A stretch of 64,000 nt of DNA from Nakamurella flava (GTDB lineage: Bacteria; Actinomycetota; Actinomycetes; Mycobacteriales; Nakamurellaceae): contig NZ_SZZH01000004.1 in the NCBI RefSeq assembly GCF_005298075.1, positions 62,001-126,000 of the forward strand. Direction: 5' to 3'. The notes under the pieces are model-generated. The model did no database searches. It was not told where the DNA came from and worked only from the letters and a program-made list of their open reading frames with translations. Positions 16,724-25,379 of the stretch are shown one piece after another. The position numbers and the translations under genes are program-made. Each line of letters starts with the position of its first letter. The first letter of the stretch is position 1.

Positions 16724-17755
16724 TCACCACCAGCCTTTGCGTTTGGCCCACACCAGCAGCGTGACGGACATGATCAGCATGACGGTCAGGGTCACCGACA
16801 GGCTGACGTAGTGGGTCTCGTCGTTGACGATGAGATTCATCCCGAGCACCGAGGACAGGGCCGTGATCGGCAGCGTCACGGCGGCGATGACGGCCAACCG
16901 TTCGGCGGCGATGGTCATCTTGGTGTTGGTACGGGTCTGGTAGAACTCGATCGTGCCCTGCAGGTAGTCCTTCTGGCTGTGGGCCATCGCGGCCAGCCGA
17001 TCGAACTGGTCGACGGTGTCCTGCAGCAGGCGGTGCCCCCGCTTCGTGCCGAAAACATTGATGCGGGCCATCCGCGCGTACACCTCCCGGCTCAGGGCGG
17101 CCATCGTGCGGACGGTGATCAGGCCGTGACGAGTCCGGAACAGCTCCTCCAGGAACTGCTCGACGTCACCGAGATGTCCCCCGGTCACCCGCTTCTCGAG
17201 GTCCCACACCTCACCGGTGAGCGTGGCCGTGTAGTCGCGCAGCCGCCCGCACAGCGCTGAGACCAACGCATAGGAGATCTCGAAGGGCAGTTCCGGCCGG
17301 AACCGGCCGTCGACGATCCGGCGCAGGGCGGACCTGACCTCGACCATGGCCTCGTCCGGGTCGACGGCGGGGTTCAACGGGCCGTGCACCGTGACCAGAT
17401 AGTTCGGCCCGATGAACTGGTCGAGCTCGACGTAGTGCACGTGACCGGCCCGACCCGCCGACGGAGCGTGCAGCACGACGAACACGTGGTCGCCATACAC
17501 GTGCACCTTGGGCACCTGACGCCGTTCGCGGCAGTCGGCGATGGCCAGCGGGTGGAAGGCGAAGGCGTCGGCGAGGATGCGCTCGGCCGCGTCGTCCCAT
17601 GTCGGGACGTCGACCCAGACGATGCCGTCCGTCCGGGTGAGCAGCACGGGCAGCTCGGCCGGCTCGTGATCGGTCACCGGCCCCTCGGTCACCGGCCCGT
17701 CGGGCGCCGGCGACCCCGGGGCCGGGTGCGCCGTCCGAACGAAGCGGATGTCCAC
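16724..17755 (-). CDS. corA: CorA-family divalent metal ion transporter
   Basis: A 343-residue protein. A cytoplasmic alpha/beta domain and a long helical stalk (about 20-285) are followed by two C-terminal membrane helices. The first helix ends in the signature GMN (VLGMNLIV, near 310), the selectivity filter for Mg2+ in CorA pentamers. The protein ends WAKRKGWW with the usual basic cytoplasmic tail. Mg2+ is the likely substrate; Co2+, Ni2+ or Zn2+ is possible in relatives. Confidence 0.9.
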   Translation of the reverse strand: MDIRFVRTAHPAPGSPAPDGPVTEGPVTDHEPAELPVLLTRTDGIVWVDVPTWDDAAERILADAFAFHPLAIADCRERRQVPKVHVYGDHVFVVLHAPSAGRAGHVHYVELDQFIGPNYLVTVHGPLNPAVDPDEAMVEVRSALRRIVDGRFRPELPFEISYALVSALCGRLRDYTATLTGEVWDLEKRVTGGHLGDVEQFLEELFRTRHGLITVRTMAALSREVYARMARINVFGTKRGHRLLQDTVDQFDRLAAMAHSQKDYLQGTIEFYQTRTNTKMTIAAERLAVIAAVTLPITALSSVLGMNLIVNDETHYVSLSVTLTVMLIMSVTLLVWAKRKGWW

Positions 17756-17872
17756 AGGTGCCTCCCACCGGCACCCGGGCTGGGGCGCCCGGGCGGCCGA
17801 CCGGTCACGGAGCCTACGTCCGGACCTGTCGACCGGCGCGACGGAATCGCTGGGGACGACCCGGGGTGGCGC

Positions 17873-19009
17873 TCAGAAGCGCGGGTGCTCCCCGGTCATG
17901 ACGACCCGGTCGACGTTGGCGCGGGTGGCGGTCTTCGCCGCCCCGTCGACCTTGGCCGCGTCCACGCTCTTGACGCCGTCGGCCTTCTCGACGGTCCCGA
18001 GGACGACGTTCCAGACGTGCCGGGCCGTCAGCATCGCGCGAGCGCGGTCCACGTCCTCGGCCGGCAGCACGGCGACCATGCCGATGCCCATGTTGAAGGC
18101 GGACTCCATCTCCTCCTTGGGCACCCGCCCGTGGCTGGCGATGTAGTTGAAGACCGGCAGCGGAGTCCAGGCCCGCCGGTCCAGGTGCGCGGTCAGTCCG
18201 GCCGGGATCACGCGGGCCAGGTTGCCGGCCAGGCCGCCGCCGGTGATGTGGGCGTAGGCGTGCACGTCGGTCTCCCGGGCCAGGGCCAGGCAGTCCAGCG
18301 CGTAGATCCGGCAGGGCTCCAGGAGCTCCTCGCCCAGGGTGCGGCCGAACTCCTCGACGTGCCCGTCCAGCGGCAACCGGGCGATGTCCAGCAGCACGTG
18401 GCGGACCAGCGAGTAGCCGTTGGAGTGGATCCCGGAGGAGCCGAGGCCGAGCACCACGTCACCGGGCTGCACCCGCTCCGGGCCGAGGACGTTCTCGGCC
18501 TCGACGACCCCCACCGCGGTGGCGGCCAGGTCGTAGTCCTCGGGGGCCATCAGACCGGGGTGCTCGGCGGTCTCGCCGCCGACCAGTGCGCAGCCGGCCT
18601 GCACGCAACCGGTCGCGATGCCCTCGACGACCTTGGCGATCTTCTCGGGATCCAACTGCCCGCAGGCGATGTAGTCCTGCAGGAACAGCGGTTCGGCACC
18701 ACAGGCGACCAGGTCGTCGGCGACCATCGCCACCAGGTCGATGCCGATCGTGTGGTGGACGTCCATCGCCTGCGCGATGGCCGACTTGGTGCCCACGCCG
18801 TCGGTGGAGGAGGCCAGCAGCGGGTCGCGGTACTTGTGCTGCGGCATGCGGAACAGGGACGCGAACCCGCCGATGCTGCCGATGACCTCGGACCGGTGGG
18901 TCCGCTGCGTGTGCGGGCGGATCAGGTCGACGGCGTCCTCACCGGCCTGGATGGACACACCCGCTCCCGCATAGGTGGCGCCGGATCCGATGGGGTGTCG
19001 CGTGCTCAC
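17873..19009 (-). CDS. purM: Phosphoribosylformylglycinamidine cyclo-ligase
   Basis: A 378-residue AIR synthetase, step 5 of de novo purine synthesis. GATYAGAGVSIQAGEDAVDLI, STDGVGTKSAIAQ and VGGETAEHPGL are diagnostic. GLGSSGIHSNGYSLVR is the ATP-binding glycine loop. GTG start at 19009 follows GGAAGG. It lies 82 bp downstream of purF, the same order as in mycobacteria. A C-terminal extension of about 20 residues is unremarkable. Confidence 0.95.
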   Translation of the reverse strand: MSTRHPIGSGATYAGAGVSIQAGEDAVDLIRPHTQRTHRSEVIGSIGGFASLFRMPQHKYRDPLLASSTDGVGTKSAIAQAMDVHHTIGIDLVAMVADDLVACGAEPLFLQDYIACGQLDPEKIAKVVEGIATGCVQAGCALVGGETAEHPGLMAPEDYDLAATAVGVVEAENVLGPERVQPGDVVLGLGSSGIHSNGYSLVRHVLLDIARLPLDGHVEEFGRTLGEELLEPCRIYALDCLALARETDVHAYAHITGGGLAGNLARVIPAGLTAHLDRRAWTPLPVFNYIASHGRVPKEEMESAFNMGIGMVAVLPAEDVDRARAMLTARHVWNVVLGTVEKADGVKSVDAAKVDGAAKTATRANVDRVVMTGEHPRF

Positions 19010-19091
19010 TGGTGGGTCGCCTTCCGGCTGGGGTCGTCGGTGACGACTGGTGCAGGGGAACAGGGGGCGCGCTCCGGCCGGAGCGACGCCG

Positions 19092-20783
19092 TCAGGGTCG
19101 GCTGAGCGCGTCCTCGGCGCCGTAGCCGGCGGACGTCACCGGGGCGGCGGGCCCGGCCACACCGCGGGCGGGTTCACCGACCCCGGGCCGCAGGTGCGGA
19201 TCGCTGGCCGGGCGGCCGGGAACGGCGGTGACCCCGTTCGGGCTGGACACGCCGCGGGCGATGCCCTCCAGGACGTGCTTGCCGACCTGGGCGGGGATCG
19301 GGATGGGGTACTCGCCGGTGAAGCACGCCGCGCAGAGCCGGTTCTTCGGCTGTTCGGAGGCGGCCACCAGATCGTCCATCGAGACGTACTCGAGGGTGTC
19401 GGCACCGATCGACCGGCGGACCGACTCGACGTCCCCGGCGTTGGCGATCAGCTCGGCGCGGGAGGCGAAGTCGATGCCGTAGAAGCAGGGCCACCGCACG
19501 GGCGGCGAAGCGATGCGGACGTGCACCTCGAGCGCGCCGGCCTCCCGCAGCATCCGGACCAGGGCCCGCTGGGTGTTCCCCCGGACGATCGAGTCGTCGA
19601 CCACGACGAGCCGCTTGCCGCGGATGACGTCGCGCAGCGGGTTCAGCTTGAGCCGGATGCCGAGCTGACGGATCGTCTGCGACGGCTGGATGAAGGTCCG
19701 TCCGACGTAGGCGTTCTTGACCAGCCCCTGGCCGTAGGGGATGCCGGAGGCCTCGGCGTACCCGATGGCCGCGGGCGTACCCGATTCCGGGGTCGGGATG
19801 ACCAGGTCGGCCTCGACGGGCGACTGCCGGGCCAGCCGGCGACCGATCTCCAGGCGGGTGGCCTGCACCCCGCGGCCGGAGATGGTGGTGTCCGGGCGGG
19901 CCAGGTAGACGTACTCGAAGACGCAGCCCTTGGGGGTGGGGTTGGCGAACCGCTCGCTGCGCAGACCGTCGGCGTCGATGGCCAGCAGCTCACCCGGCTC
20001 GACCTCACGGACGAAGGACGCGCCGACGATGTCCAGCGCCGCGGTCTCCGAGGCGACGACCCAGCCACGGTCGAGCCGGCCGAGCACCAGCGGGCGGACG
20101 CCGTGCGGATCGCGGGCGGCGTAGAGGGTGTGCTCGTCGCAGAACACCAAGCAGAACGCGCCCTCCAGGGTGGGCAGCAGCTCCATGGCCGCCGCCTCCA
20201 ACCCGGAGTCGGCCGACTGGGCCGCGAGCAGCCGGGTCAGGACGTCGGAATCGGTGGAGCACTTGCCGCGGCGGAAGGTGTCCGGCAGGGCGGCGACCCG
20301 GGCGGCCAGCTCGACGGTGTTGACGAGGTTGCCGTTGTGGCCGAGCGCGATACCGGAGCCGACTTCGGTGGTGGCGAACGTCGGCTGCGCGTTCTCCCAG
20401 GTGGTGGACCCGGTGGTGGAGTACCGGCAGTGCCCGACGGCGATGTGCCCGTGCAGGGACGACAGCGTCTGCTCGTCGAAGACCTGGGAGACCAGGCCGA
20501 GGTCCTTGAACACCACGATCTGCGAGCCGTCGGCGACGGCGATGCCGGCGGCCTCCTGGCCGCGGTGCTGCAGCGCGTACAGGCCGTAGTAGGAGAGCTT
20601 GGCGACTTCCTCACCCGGGGCCCAGACGCCGAAGACACCGCATTCCTCACGCGGGTCGGCGTCCACCTCGATACCGGACGGACCACCACAACCCGGACTC
20701 CCGGTGACCGGGGTGATCGGGAGGGATCGAGCCGAAGGTAGGGGATCGGAACTAGTCAGGGCCGGAGACGGACCTTTACCCAC
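19092..20783 (-). CDS. purF: Amidophosphoribosyltransferase, B. subtilis type
   Basis: A 563-residue enzyme for the committed step of purine synthesis (PRPP and glutamine to phosphoribosylamine). The N-terminal nucleophile is Cys48 in REECGVFGVW, so a 47-residue propeptide must be removed; this is longer than the 11 residues of B. subtilis. LVVVDDSIVRGNT is the PRPP loop. LCAACFTGEYPIP carries two cysteines typical of the [4Fe-4S] class. The GTG start at 20783 is supported by GAGGAG 9 nt upstream. Confidence 0.95.
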   Translation of the reverse strand: MGKGPSPALTSSDPLPSARSLPITPVTGSPGCGGPSGIEVDADPREECGVFGVWAPGEEVAKLSYYGLYALQHRGQEAAGIAVADGSQIVVFKDLGLVSQVFDEQTLSSLHGHIAVGHCRYSTTGSTTWENAQPTFATTEVGSGIALGHNGNLVNTVELAARVAALPDTFRRGKCSTDSDVLTRLLAAQSADSGLEAAAMELLPTLEGAFCLVFCDEHTLYAARDPHGVRPLVLGRLDRGWVVASETAALDIVGASFVREVEPGELLAIDADGLRSERFANPTPKGCVFEYVYLARPDTTISGRGVQATRLEIGRRLARQSPVEADLVIPTPESGTPAAIGYAEASGIPYGQGLVKNAYVGRTFIQPSQTIRQLGIRLKLNPLRDVIRGKRLVVVDDSIVRGNTQRALVRMLREAGALEVHVRIASPPVRWPCFYGIDFASRAELIANAGDVESVRRSIGADTLEYVSMDDLVAASEQPKNRLCAACFTGEYPIPIPAQVGKHVLEGIARGVSSPNGVTAVPGRPASDPHLRPGVGEPARGVAGPAAPVTSAGYGAEDALSRP

Positions 20784-20890
20784 GAAACCGTGCTCCTCTG
20801 CCGGGCGACTGCGGGGGAATCAGCGGTACCCCACTGTACCTGGCCGGAGGGCTCCCGGAAGATGCGACCGGTGTGAGAGTGCCGATCCCC

Positions 20891-21652
20891 TCACGGGCGG
20901 ACGACGTCCGCCGCCATCCCCATGGCTGCGAAGGTCGGGCGGCGGTCGTGCTCGATGTGGGCGTAGGCCACGGACTCGGCGAGGCGTTCGTTGCCCGAGG
21001 CGATGGCGTCGCGCAGGGCGACGTGTTCGGTCAGCGCATCGTCGGCCGGCAGTCCGCTGGACAGGTAGAAGAGCCAGGTGATGCGCCCGGAGATGGTCCG
21101 CATCATGCGCAGCAGCAGGTCGTTGGCGGCGACGGCGACGACGGCCTCGTGGTAGGCGGTGGACGCGCAGGCGATGCCGTAGGCGTCCCCCGCGGTGACC
21201 GCCCGCTGGGAGGCCGCCAGGGCCGCGTCCAGCGGATCGAGCGAGCGGCCGAGCGCGGCGCGCCGGGCGGCGTGACGGGCGGCGCCGACCTCCAGGGCGA
21301 GCCGCACGTCGAACAGGTCGTCGATGGCCTTGCCGTCCCAGCTGGCCACGACCGCGCCACGCCGCGGGAACGTGTGCACGAATCCGTCGCGTTCCAGCAG
21401 CGGCACCGCCTCGCGCAGGGGCACCCGGGAGACGTGCAGCTCCTCACCGATCCTGGCCTCCGGCAGGCGGCTGCCCTGCGGGTACTGGCCGAGGATGATG
21501 CGCTCCCGCACCGTGGCGTAGATGCTGCGCGACAGCGACGGCGAGCGCCCGTCGCCCGCGGCGGCAGCGTGGTCCCCCGGCGGGCCGGCGTCGACGGCGG
21601 TGGCCCGCCCCGCGCCGGCGGCCGCCCCGATCGGCGTCGCGGTCCCGGTCAT
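20891..21652 (-). CDS. GntR/FadR-family transcriptional regulator of the catabolic operon
   Basis: A 253-residue regulator. The winged HTH (about 40-105) includes IYATVRERIILGQYPQGSRLPEARIGEELHVSRVPLREAVPLLE. The all-helical FCD effector domain follows, with DLRL-like DVRLALEV and histidines in YHEAVV and TEHVAL that often bind a metal. The start is placed at MTGTATP (21652), after AGAGGGGG. The gene follows the operon terminator. The 16-bp palindrome at 32309 is the expected kind of site for this family. Confidence 0.85.
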   Translation of the reverse strand: MTGTATPIGAAAGAGRATAVDAGPPGDHAAAAGDGRSPSLSRSIYATVRERIILGQYPQGSRLPEARIGEELHVSRVPLREAVPLLERDGFVHTFPRRGAVVASWDGKAIDDLFDVRLALEVGAARHAARRAALGRSLDPLDAALAASQRAVTAGDAYGIACASTAYHEAVVAVAANDLLLRMMRTISGRITWLFYLSSGLPADDALTEHVALRDAIASGNERLAESVAYAHIEHDRRPTFAAMGMAADVVRP

Positions 21653-21734
21653 CGATCCCCCTCTGTGGTTCCGCCGGATGGTGCCCGGCGGTCTTGCGCG
21701 GCCACCCGATCGTCGCGGACGGCGCAGATGGTGC

Positions 21735-21770
21735 GCGGGCCGGGACCGTGACGGCACGGTCCCGGCCCGC
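21735..21770 (-). terminator. Terminator at the end of the catabolic operon
   Basis: A perfect 16-bp stem (21735-21750 with 21755-21770) with a 4-nt loop, 7 bp past the stop of the solute-binding gene on its strand. It separates the operon from the GntR gene. Confidence 0.8.
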
Positions 21771-21776
21771 GTCCGG

Positions 21777-23384
21777 TCAGCTGCCGATGCCCAGCAGTGA
21801 GAAGTTGAGCTCGTTGGCCCCCAGATTCTGGCTGGCCGGCACCCCGGTCAGCCAGGGCCGCGCCACCACCCAGTCCTTGTTGTAGGACAGGTTGAGGAAG
21901 CAGCCGGTCTGTCCGTACAGGTCACCGGCCTTCACGTAGGTGGCGGTGTCACCGGTGCCGACGGCCTGATTGAGCAGGTCGTTGACCTCGGTGGACTGGC
22001 AGCCGAAGTAGTTGATGCCGCCGGAGGCGTCCCAGAACACGTGACCCCACATGTACGGATCACCGCCGTCCGGGCCGTTGTTGCCGTCGATGAAGGCGTC
22101 CGGACCCTGGGTCGGGTCGTTGATCCAGCCGAACACGGTCGACGTGTCGTAGCCCTGGGCCGACGCGTCGAGCCCGGCGGCCTGCAGGTTGGCCACCACG
22201 ATGTTGGTCATCGACTGGGCGTTGACGTTGCCGTTGGCGTAGCCGATGACCAGCTTCTTCTCGGTCCCGGCCGGCAGCCCGGCGACGTAGTCCTTCAGCG
22301 CCGAGGCGTCGTAGGAGATCGCCTGCTTGTCCTGACCGCCGGGGATCATGCCCTTGGCGTACATGGTGGTCGCGACCTCGGAGCGCTGGCCGAGCACCTG
22401 GGACACCAGCGCCGACTGGTCGATGGACTTGAGGAACGCGACCCGGGCGGGGGCGTCGGCGAAGAACGCGTGGCTCGGGTTGACCGTCACCATGGCGCCC
22501 TGCAGCGTCGGCAGGAAGTAGTTCGAGACGGCTGAGTTGCCGGTGTACTTGCCCAGGCTGGAGGACGGCAGCGCGGCGACGATGGTGTCCACCGTGCCGT
22601 TGTCGAAGGCGAGCTCCAGCGCGGACGGGTCGGTGTAGACCGGCAGCTCGACGGTGGTGAACGGGGACTTGGTGCCCCAGTAGCCGTCGTACCGGGTCAG
22701 GGTGTACTTCACCCCGGTCTGCGCGGTGGTCAGCTGGTAGGGCCCGGTGCCCAGATCGTGGGTGGTGAGGTAGGTCTGGGCGTTGTCGGAGCCGGCGTTG
22801 GCCTGCAACCCGGTGGGCGACTCCATCTTCGGGCCGAACGGCGACGCCAGGTAGCTCAGGAACGCGGTGTTCGGAGCGTCCAGGTGTACGACAGCGGTGT
22901 AGTCGTCGGGGGTCTCGACCTTGGTCACCCCGGCGACCATGTACGCCGCGCCGCCCTTGACCGCGATGCGGCGCTGGAAGGCGACGTCGACGGCGGCCGA
23001 GGTGAACGGGGTGCCGTCGTGGAACGTGACGCCCTTGCGCAGGTGGAAGGTGTAGACGTCGTTGGTGGAGTTGACCTCCCACGACTCGGCCAGCCGCGGT
23101 GCGATCTCCACCTGGTCGGTGTCGTTCTTGTACTGCACGAGGCCTTCGTAGGCGTTGATCATGATCGCGGTGCCGTTGTTGGCGTAGTAGATGTCCGGGT
23201 CCGGCGGCTGGCCGATGTCGCCGAGCAGGCCGACGGTGAGCACCCCGTCGGTCGGCGCGGCGGCCGGGTCGCTGGCCGCGGCCGACGACGTCTTGGTGCC
23301 TGAACTGCAGGCCGCGACGGACAGGACGAGCGCGAGAGCGGCTGCAGCGCAGCCGATCCGGCGCAGTGGACGGCGAGCAGACAC
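21777..23384 (-). CDS. ABC transporter solute-binding lipoprotein, dipeptide/nickel type
   Basis: A 535-residue SBP_bac_5 protein. The signal peptide ends in lipobox LSVAAC with Cys26, then a Ser/Ala linker. Cluster C motifs are visible: GLVQYKN, PRLAESWEVNSTNDVYTFHLRKGVTFHDGTPFTS. The start is moved to GTG 23384, which follows AAGGAG; a longer frame lacks an RBS and would bury the signal peptide. It is the last gene of the operon, 133 bp after the permease, and delivers substrate to the DppB/DppC-like pair. The ligand is unknown. Confidence 0.88.
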   Translation of the reverse strand: MSARRPLRRIGCAAAALALVLSVAACSSGTKTSSAAASDPAAAPTDGVLTVGLLGDIGQPPDPDIYYANNGTAIMINAYEGLVQYKNDTDQVEIAPRLAESWEVNSTNDVYTFHLRKGVTFHDGTPFTSAAVDVAFQRRIAVKGGAAYMVAGVTKVETPDDYTAVVHLDAPNTAFLSYLASPFGPKMESPTGLQANAGSDNAQTYLTTHDLGTGPYQLTTAQTGVKYTLTRYDGYWGTKSPFTTVELPVYTDPSALELAFDNGTVDTIVAALPSSSLGKYTGNSAVSNYFLPTLQGAMVTVNPSHAFFADAPARVAFLKSIDQSALVSQVLGQRSEVATTMYAKGMIPGGQDKQAISYDASALKDYVAGLPAGTEKKLVIGYANGNVNAQSMTNIVVANLQAAGLDASAQGYDTSTVFGWINDPTQGPDAFIDGNNGPDGGDPYMWGHVFWDASGGINYFGCQSTEVNDLLNQAVGTGDTATYVKAGDLYGQTGCFLNLSYNKDWVVARPWLTGVPASQNLGANELNFSLLGIGS

Positions 23385-23517
23385 GACAGACTCCTTGGCG
23401 GGGCGAGGTGGGCGCGGGACGACGGGAGGCACGGGGGCGTGCGGCAAGCACCGTTGGACGGTGCGGACGGGTGCGGGTGGAGCAGTCCCGCGACACTGCG
23501 GGCGCGGGTGGGTCGCG

Positions 23518-24510
23518 TCAGCCGGTGGCGACCCGGGGGTCGGCGACGGCCTGCAGCAGGTCGACGACGAGGGTCGTGAGGACGTAGATGGTTCCGAGGA
23601 CGAGCGTCACCCCGGCGATGGCCGGGAAGTCGTCGACCGGGATCGACGCCGCCAGGTAGTTGCCGATGCCGGGCCAGGAGAAGACCTGCTCGACGACGAC
23701 CACCCCGGCGAACATGAACCCGAGTTGCAGACCGGCCATGGACAGACCGGGGCCGATGGCATTGCGCACCACGTGCCGGCGCAATACCTGGCCCTCCGTG
23801 AGGCCCTTGGACCGGGCGGTGCGCACGTAGTCGATGTGCAGCACCCCCTCCAGGGACGACCGCAGGATCCGGCCGATGGCCACGGCCGGGGCGATGGCCA
23901 GCACGGTGGCCGGCAGCACCACGTGGGCCAGCGCGTCCAGGAAGGCGTCGACCTGGCCGTGCAGCGCGGTGTCCACCAGCAGCATCCCGGTCGGCCCCGG
24001 GTCCTCGTAGTCGCCGGCGCCGCGGGCGGGCAGCCAGTGCAGCTGGCCGAAGAACACGATGATCCCGACGATGGCCAGCAGGAACGGCGGCGCCGTGGCC
24101 AGCAGCAGCAGCGCACTGCGGCCGACGGTGCCCCCCAGCCAGCCCCGCACGGACGAGATCGCGTACAGCGCCGCCAGAACCAGCGCGATGACGAAGGCGA
24201 CCAGCACCAGCTGCACCGTGGCCGGGACGTAGACGCCGAGGTCGGCGGCGACCGGTTGACGGGTCCGCAGCGACTGGCCGAAGTCGCCGGTGAGCAACCC
24301 GCCCAGGAAGTGCAGGTACTGGGTGAGGAACGGGTCGTTCATCCCCAGCTGCTGCCGGGCCGCTGCGACCGCCTCGGGCGAGGCATTCGCGCCGACGTAC
24401 GCCCGGGCCGGGTCGCCCGGCGCGATCTGCCCGAGCCAGAAGATGACGAACGTCAGCACCAGCAGGATGCCCGCCGCGGCGGCGACCCGTCGGGCCAGGA
24501 AGGAGAGCAT
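23518..24510 (-). CDS. ABC permease, DppB type
   Basis: A 330-residue permease with six predicted helices. The N-terminus FLARRVAAAAGILLVLTFVIFWLGQIAPGDPA is typical of DppB/OppB. The EAA loop reads YVRTARSKGLTEGQVLRRHVVRNAIGP. The start at ATG 24510 matches the family and follows GTAACGG-type weak RBS; it is 5 nt past the DppC stop. Confidence 0.9.
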   Translation of the reverse strand: MLSFLARRVAAAAGILLVLTFVIFWLGQIAPGDPARAYVGANASPEAVAAARQQLGMNDPFLTQYLHFLGGLLTGDFGQSLRTRQPVAADLGVYVPATVQLVLVAFVIALVLAALYAISSVRGWLGGTVGRSALLLLATAPPFLLAIVGIIVFFGQLHWLPARGAGDYEDPGPTGMLLVDTALHGQVDAFLDALAHVVLPATVLAIAPAVAIGRILRSSLEGVLHIDYVRTARSKGLTEGQVLRRHVVRNAIGPGLSMAGLQLGFMFAGVVVVEQVFSWPGIGNYLAASIPVDDFPAIAGVTLVLGTIYVLTTLVVDLLQAVADPRVATG

Positions 24511-24515
24511 GGCCG

Positions 24516-25379
24516 TTACCTCCGGACCGGGACGAGACTGCGGACGGCGTCGCCGCCGACGTTGGCGACCAGGGACAGCAGCAGGACGGCGAGACCCGGG
24601 ATGCCGGGCACCCACCACTGGGACAGCACCTGGGACAGCGCCCGGGCGCTGTCGGCGCCCAGTTCGGGGGCCGGGGCCTGCTGGCCCAACCCCAGGAACG
24701 ACAGCCCGGCCAGCAGCAGGACGACGTTGCCGATGTCCAGGCTGGCGGTGACGATCGCCGTCGGCACGATGCCGGGCAGCAGATGGCGGGTGACGATCCG
24801 GACCGGTCCGACTCCGGCCAGCCGGGCCGCCTCGACGTGCGGCCGGACGGCCAGCGCCCGCACCTCACCCCGCACGATGCGGGCGTAGTACGGCCACCAC
24901 ACGATGGCCACACCGACGAGCGTGTTGGTCAGACCGGGGCCGAGGGCGGCGACGATGGCGATGGCCACCAGAGCGCCGGGCAGGGCCAGGAACAGGTCGG
25001 TGACGCGCATCAGGACGGTGTCGACCCAGCCGCCGGTGGCGCCGGCGACGAGCCCGACCAGGCCGCCGATGATCAGGCCACTGGCCACCACCGCCAGCGC
25101 GGAGAGCCAACTGACCTGGATACCGACCAGCGTGCGGGACAACAGGTCCCGACCGATCCCGTCGGTGCCCAGCGGGAACCCGGCGGACAGCGGCGGCAGG
25201 TTGATCGCGCCGACCGGTTGCACCGGGTCGTGCGGCGCGAGCAGCCGGGCGGTCAGCGCCAGCAGGGTGATCAGGGCCAGCAGTCCGACCCCGGCCAGGG
25301 CCAGTGGCCGGGGCATGCCGCCGGCCCGGACCACGGACCGTCGGAACCGGGACGGCGCGGCCACCGCGATACTGCTCAT
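24516..25379 (-). CDS. ABC permease, DppC type
   Basis: A 287-residue permease. The N-terminal helix is followed by the family hallmark APHDPV and LGTDGIGRDLLSRTLVGIQVSW. The EAA loop reads VEAARLAGVGPVRIVTRHLLPGI. ATG overlaps the upstream ATPase stop (ATGA). It pairs with the DppB-like subunit. Confidence 0.9.
   Translation of the reverse strand: MSSIAVAAPSRFRRSVVRAGGMPRPLALAGVGLLALITLLALTARLLAPHDPVQPVGAINLPPLSAGFPLGTDGIGRDLLSRTLVGIQVSWLSALAVVASGLIIGGLVGLVAGATGGWVDTVLMRVTDLFLALPGALVAIAIVAALGPGLTNTLVGVAIVWWPYYARIVRGEVRALAVRPHVEAARLAGVGPVRIVTRHLLPGIVPTAIVTASLDIGNVVLLLAGLSFLGLGQQAPAPELGADSARALSQVLSQWWVPGIPGLAVLLLSLVANVGGDAVRSLVPVRR

Noticed and set aside
19050-20741. A 563-codon plus-strand frame antisense to purF
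   Set aside because: Composition is the Gly/Arg/Gln/Asp pattern of a shadow frame and the minus strand is unmistakable PurF.
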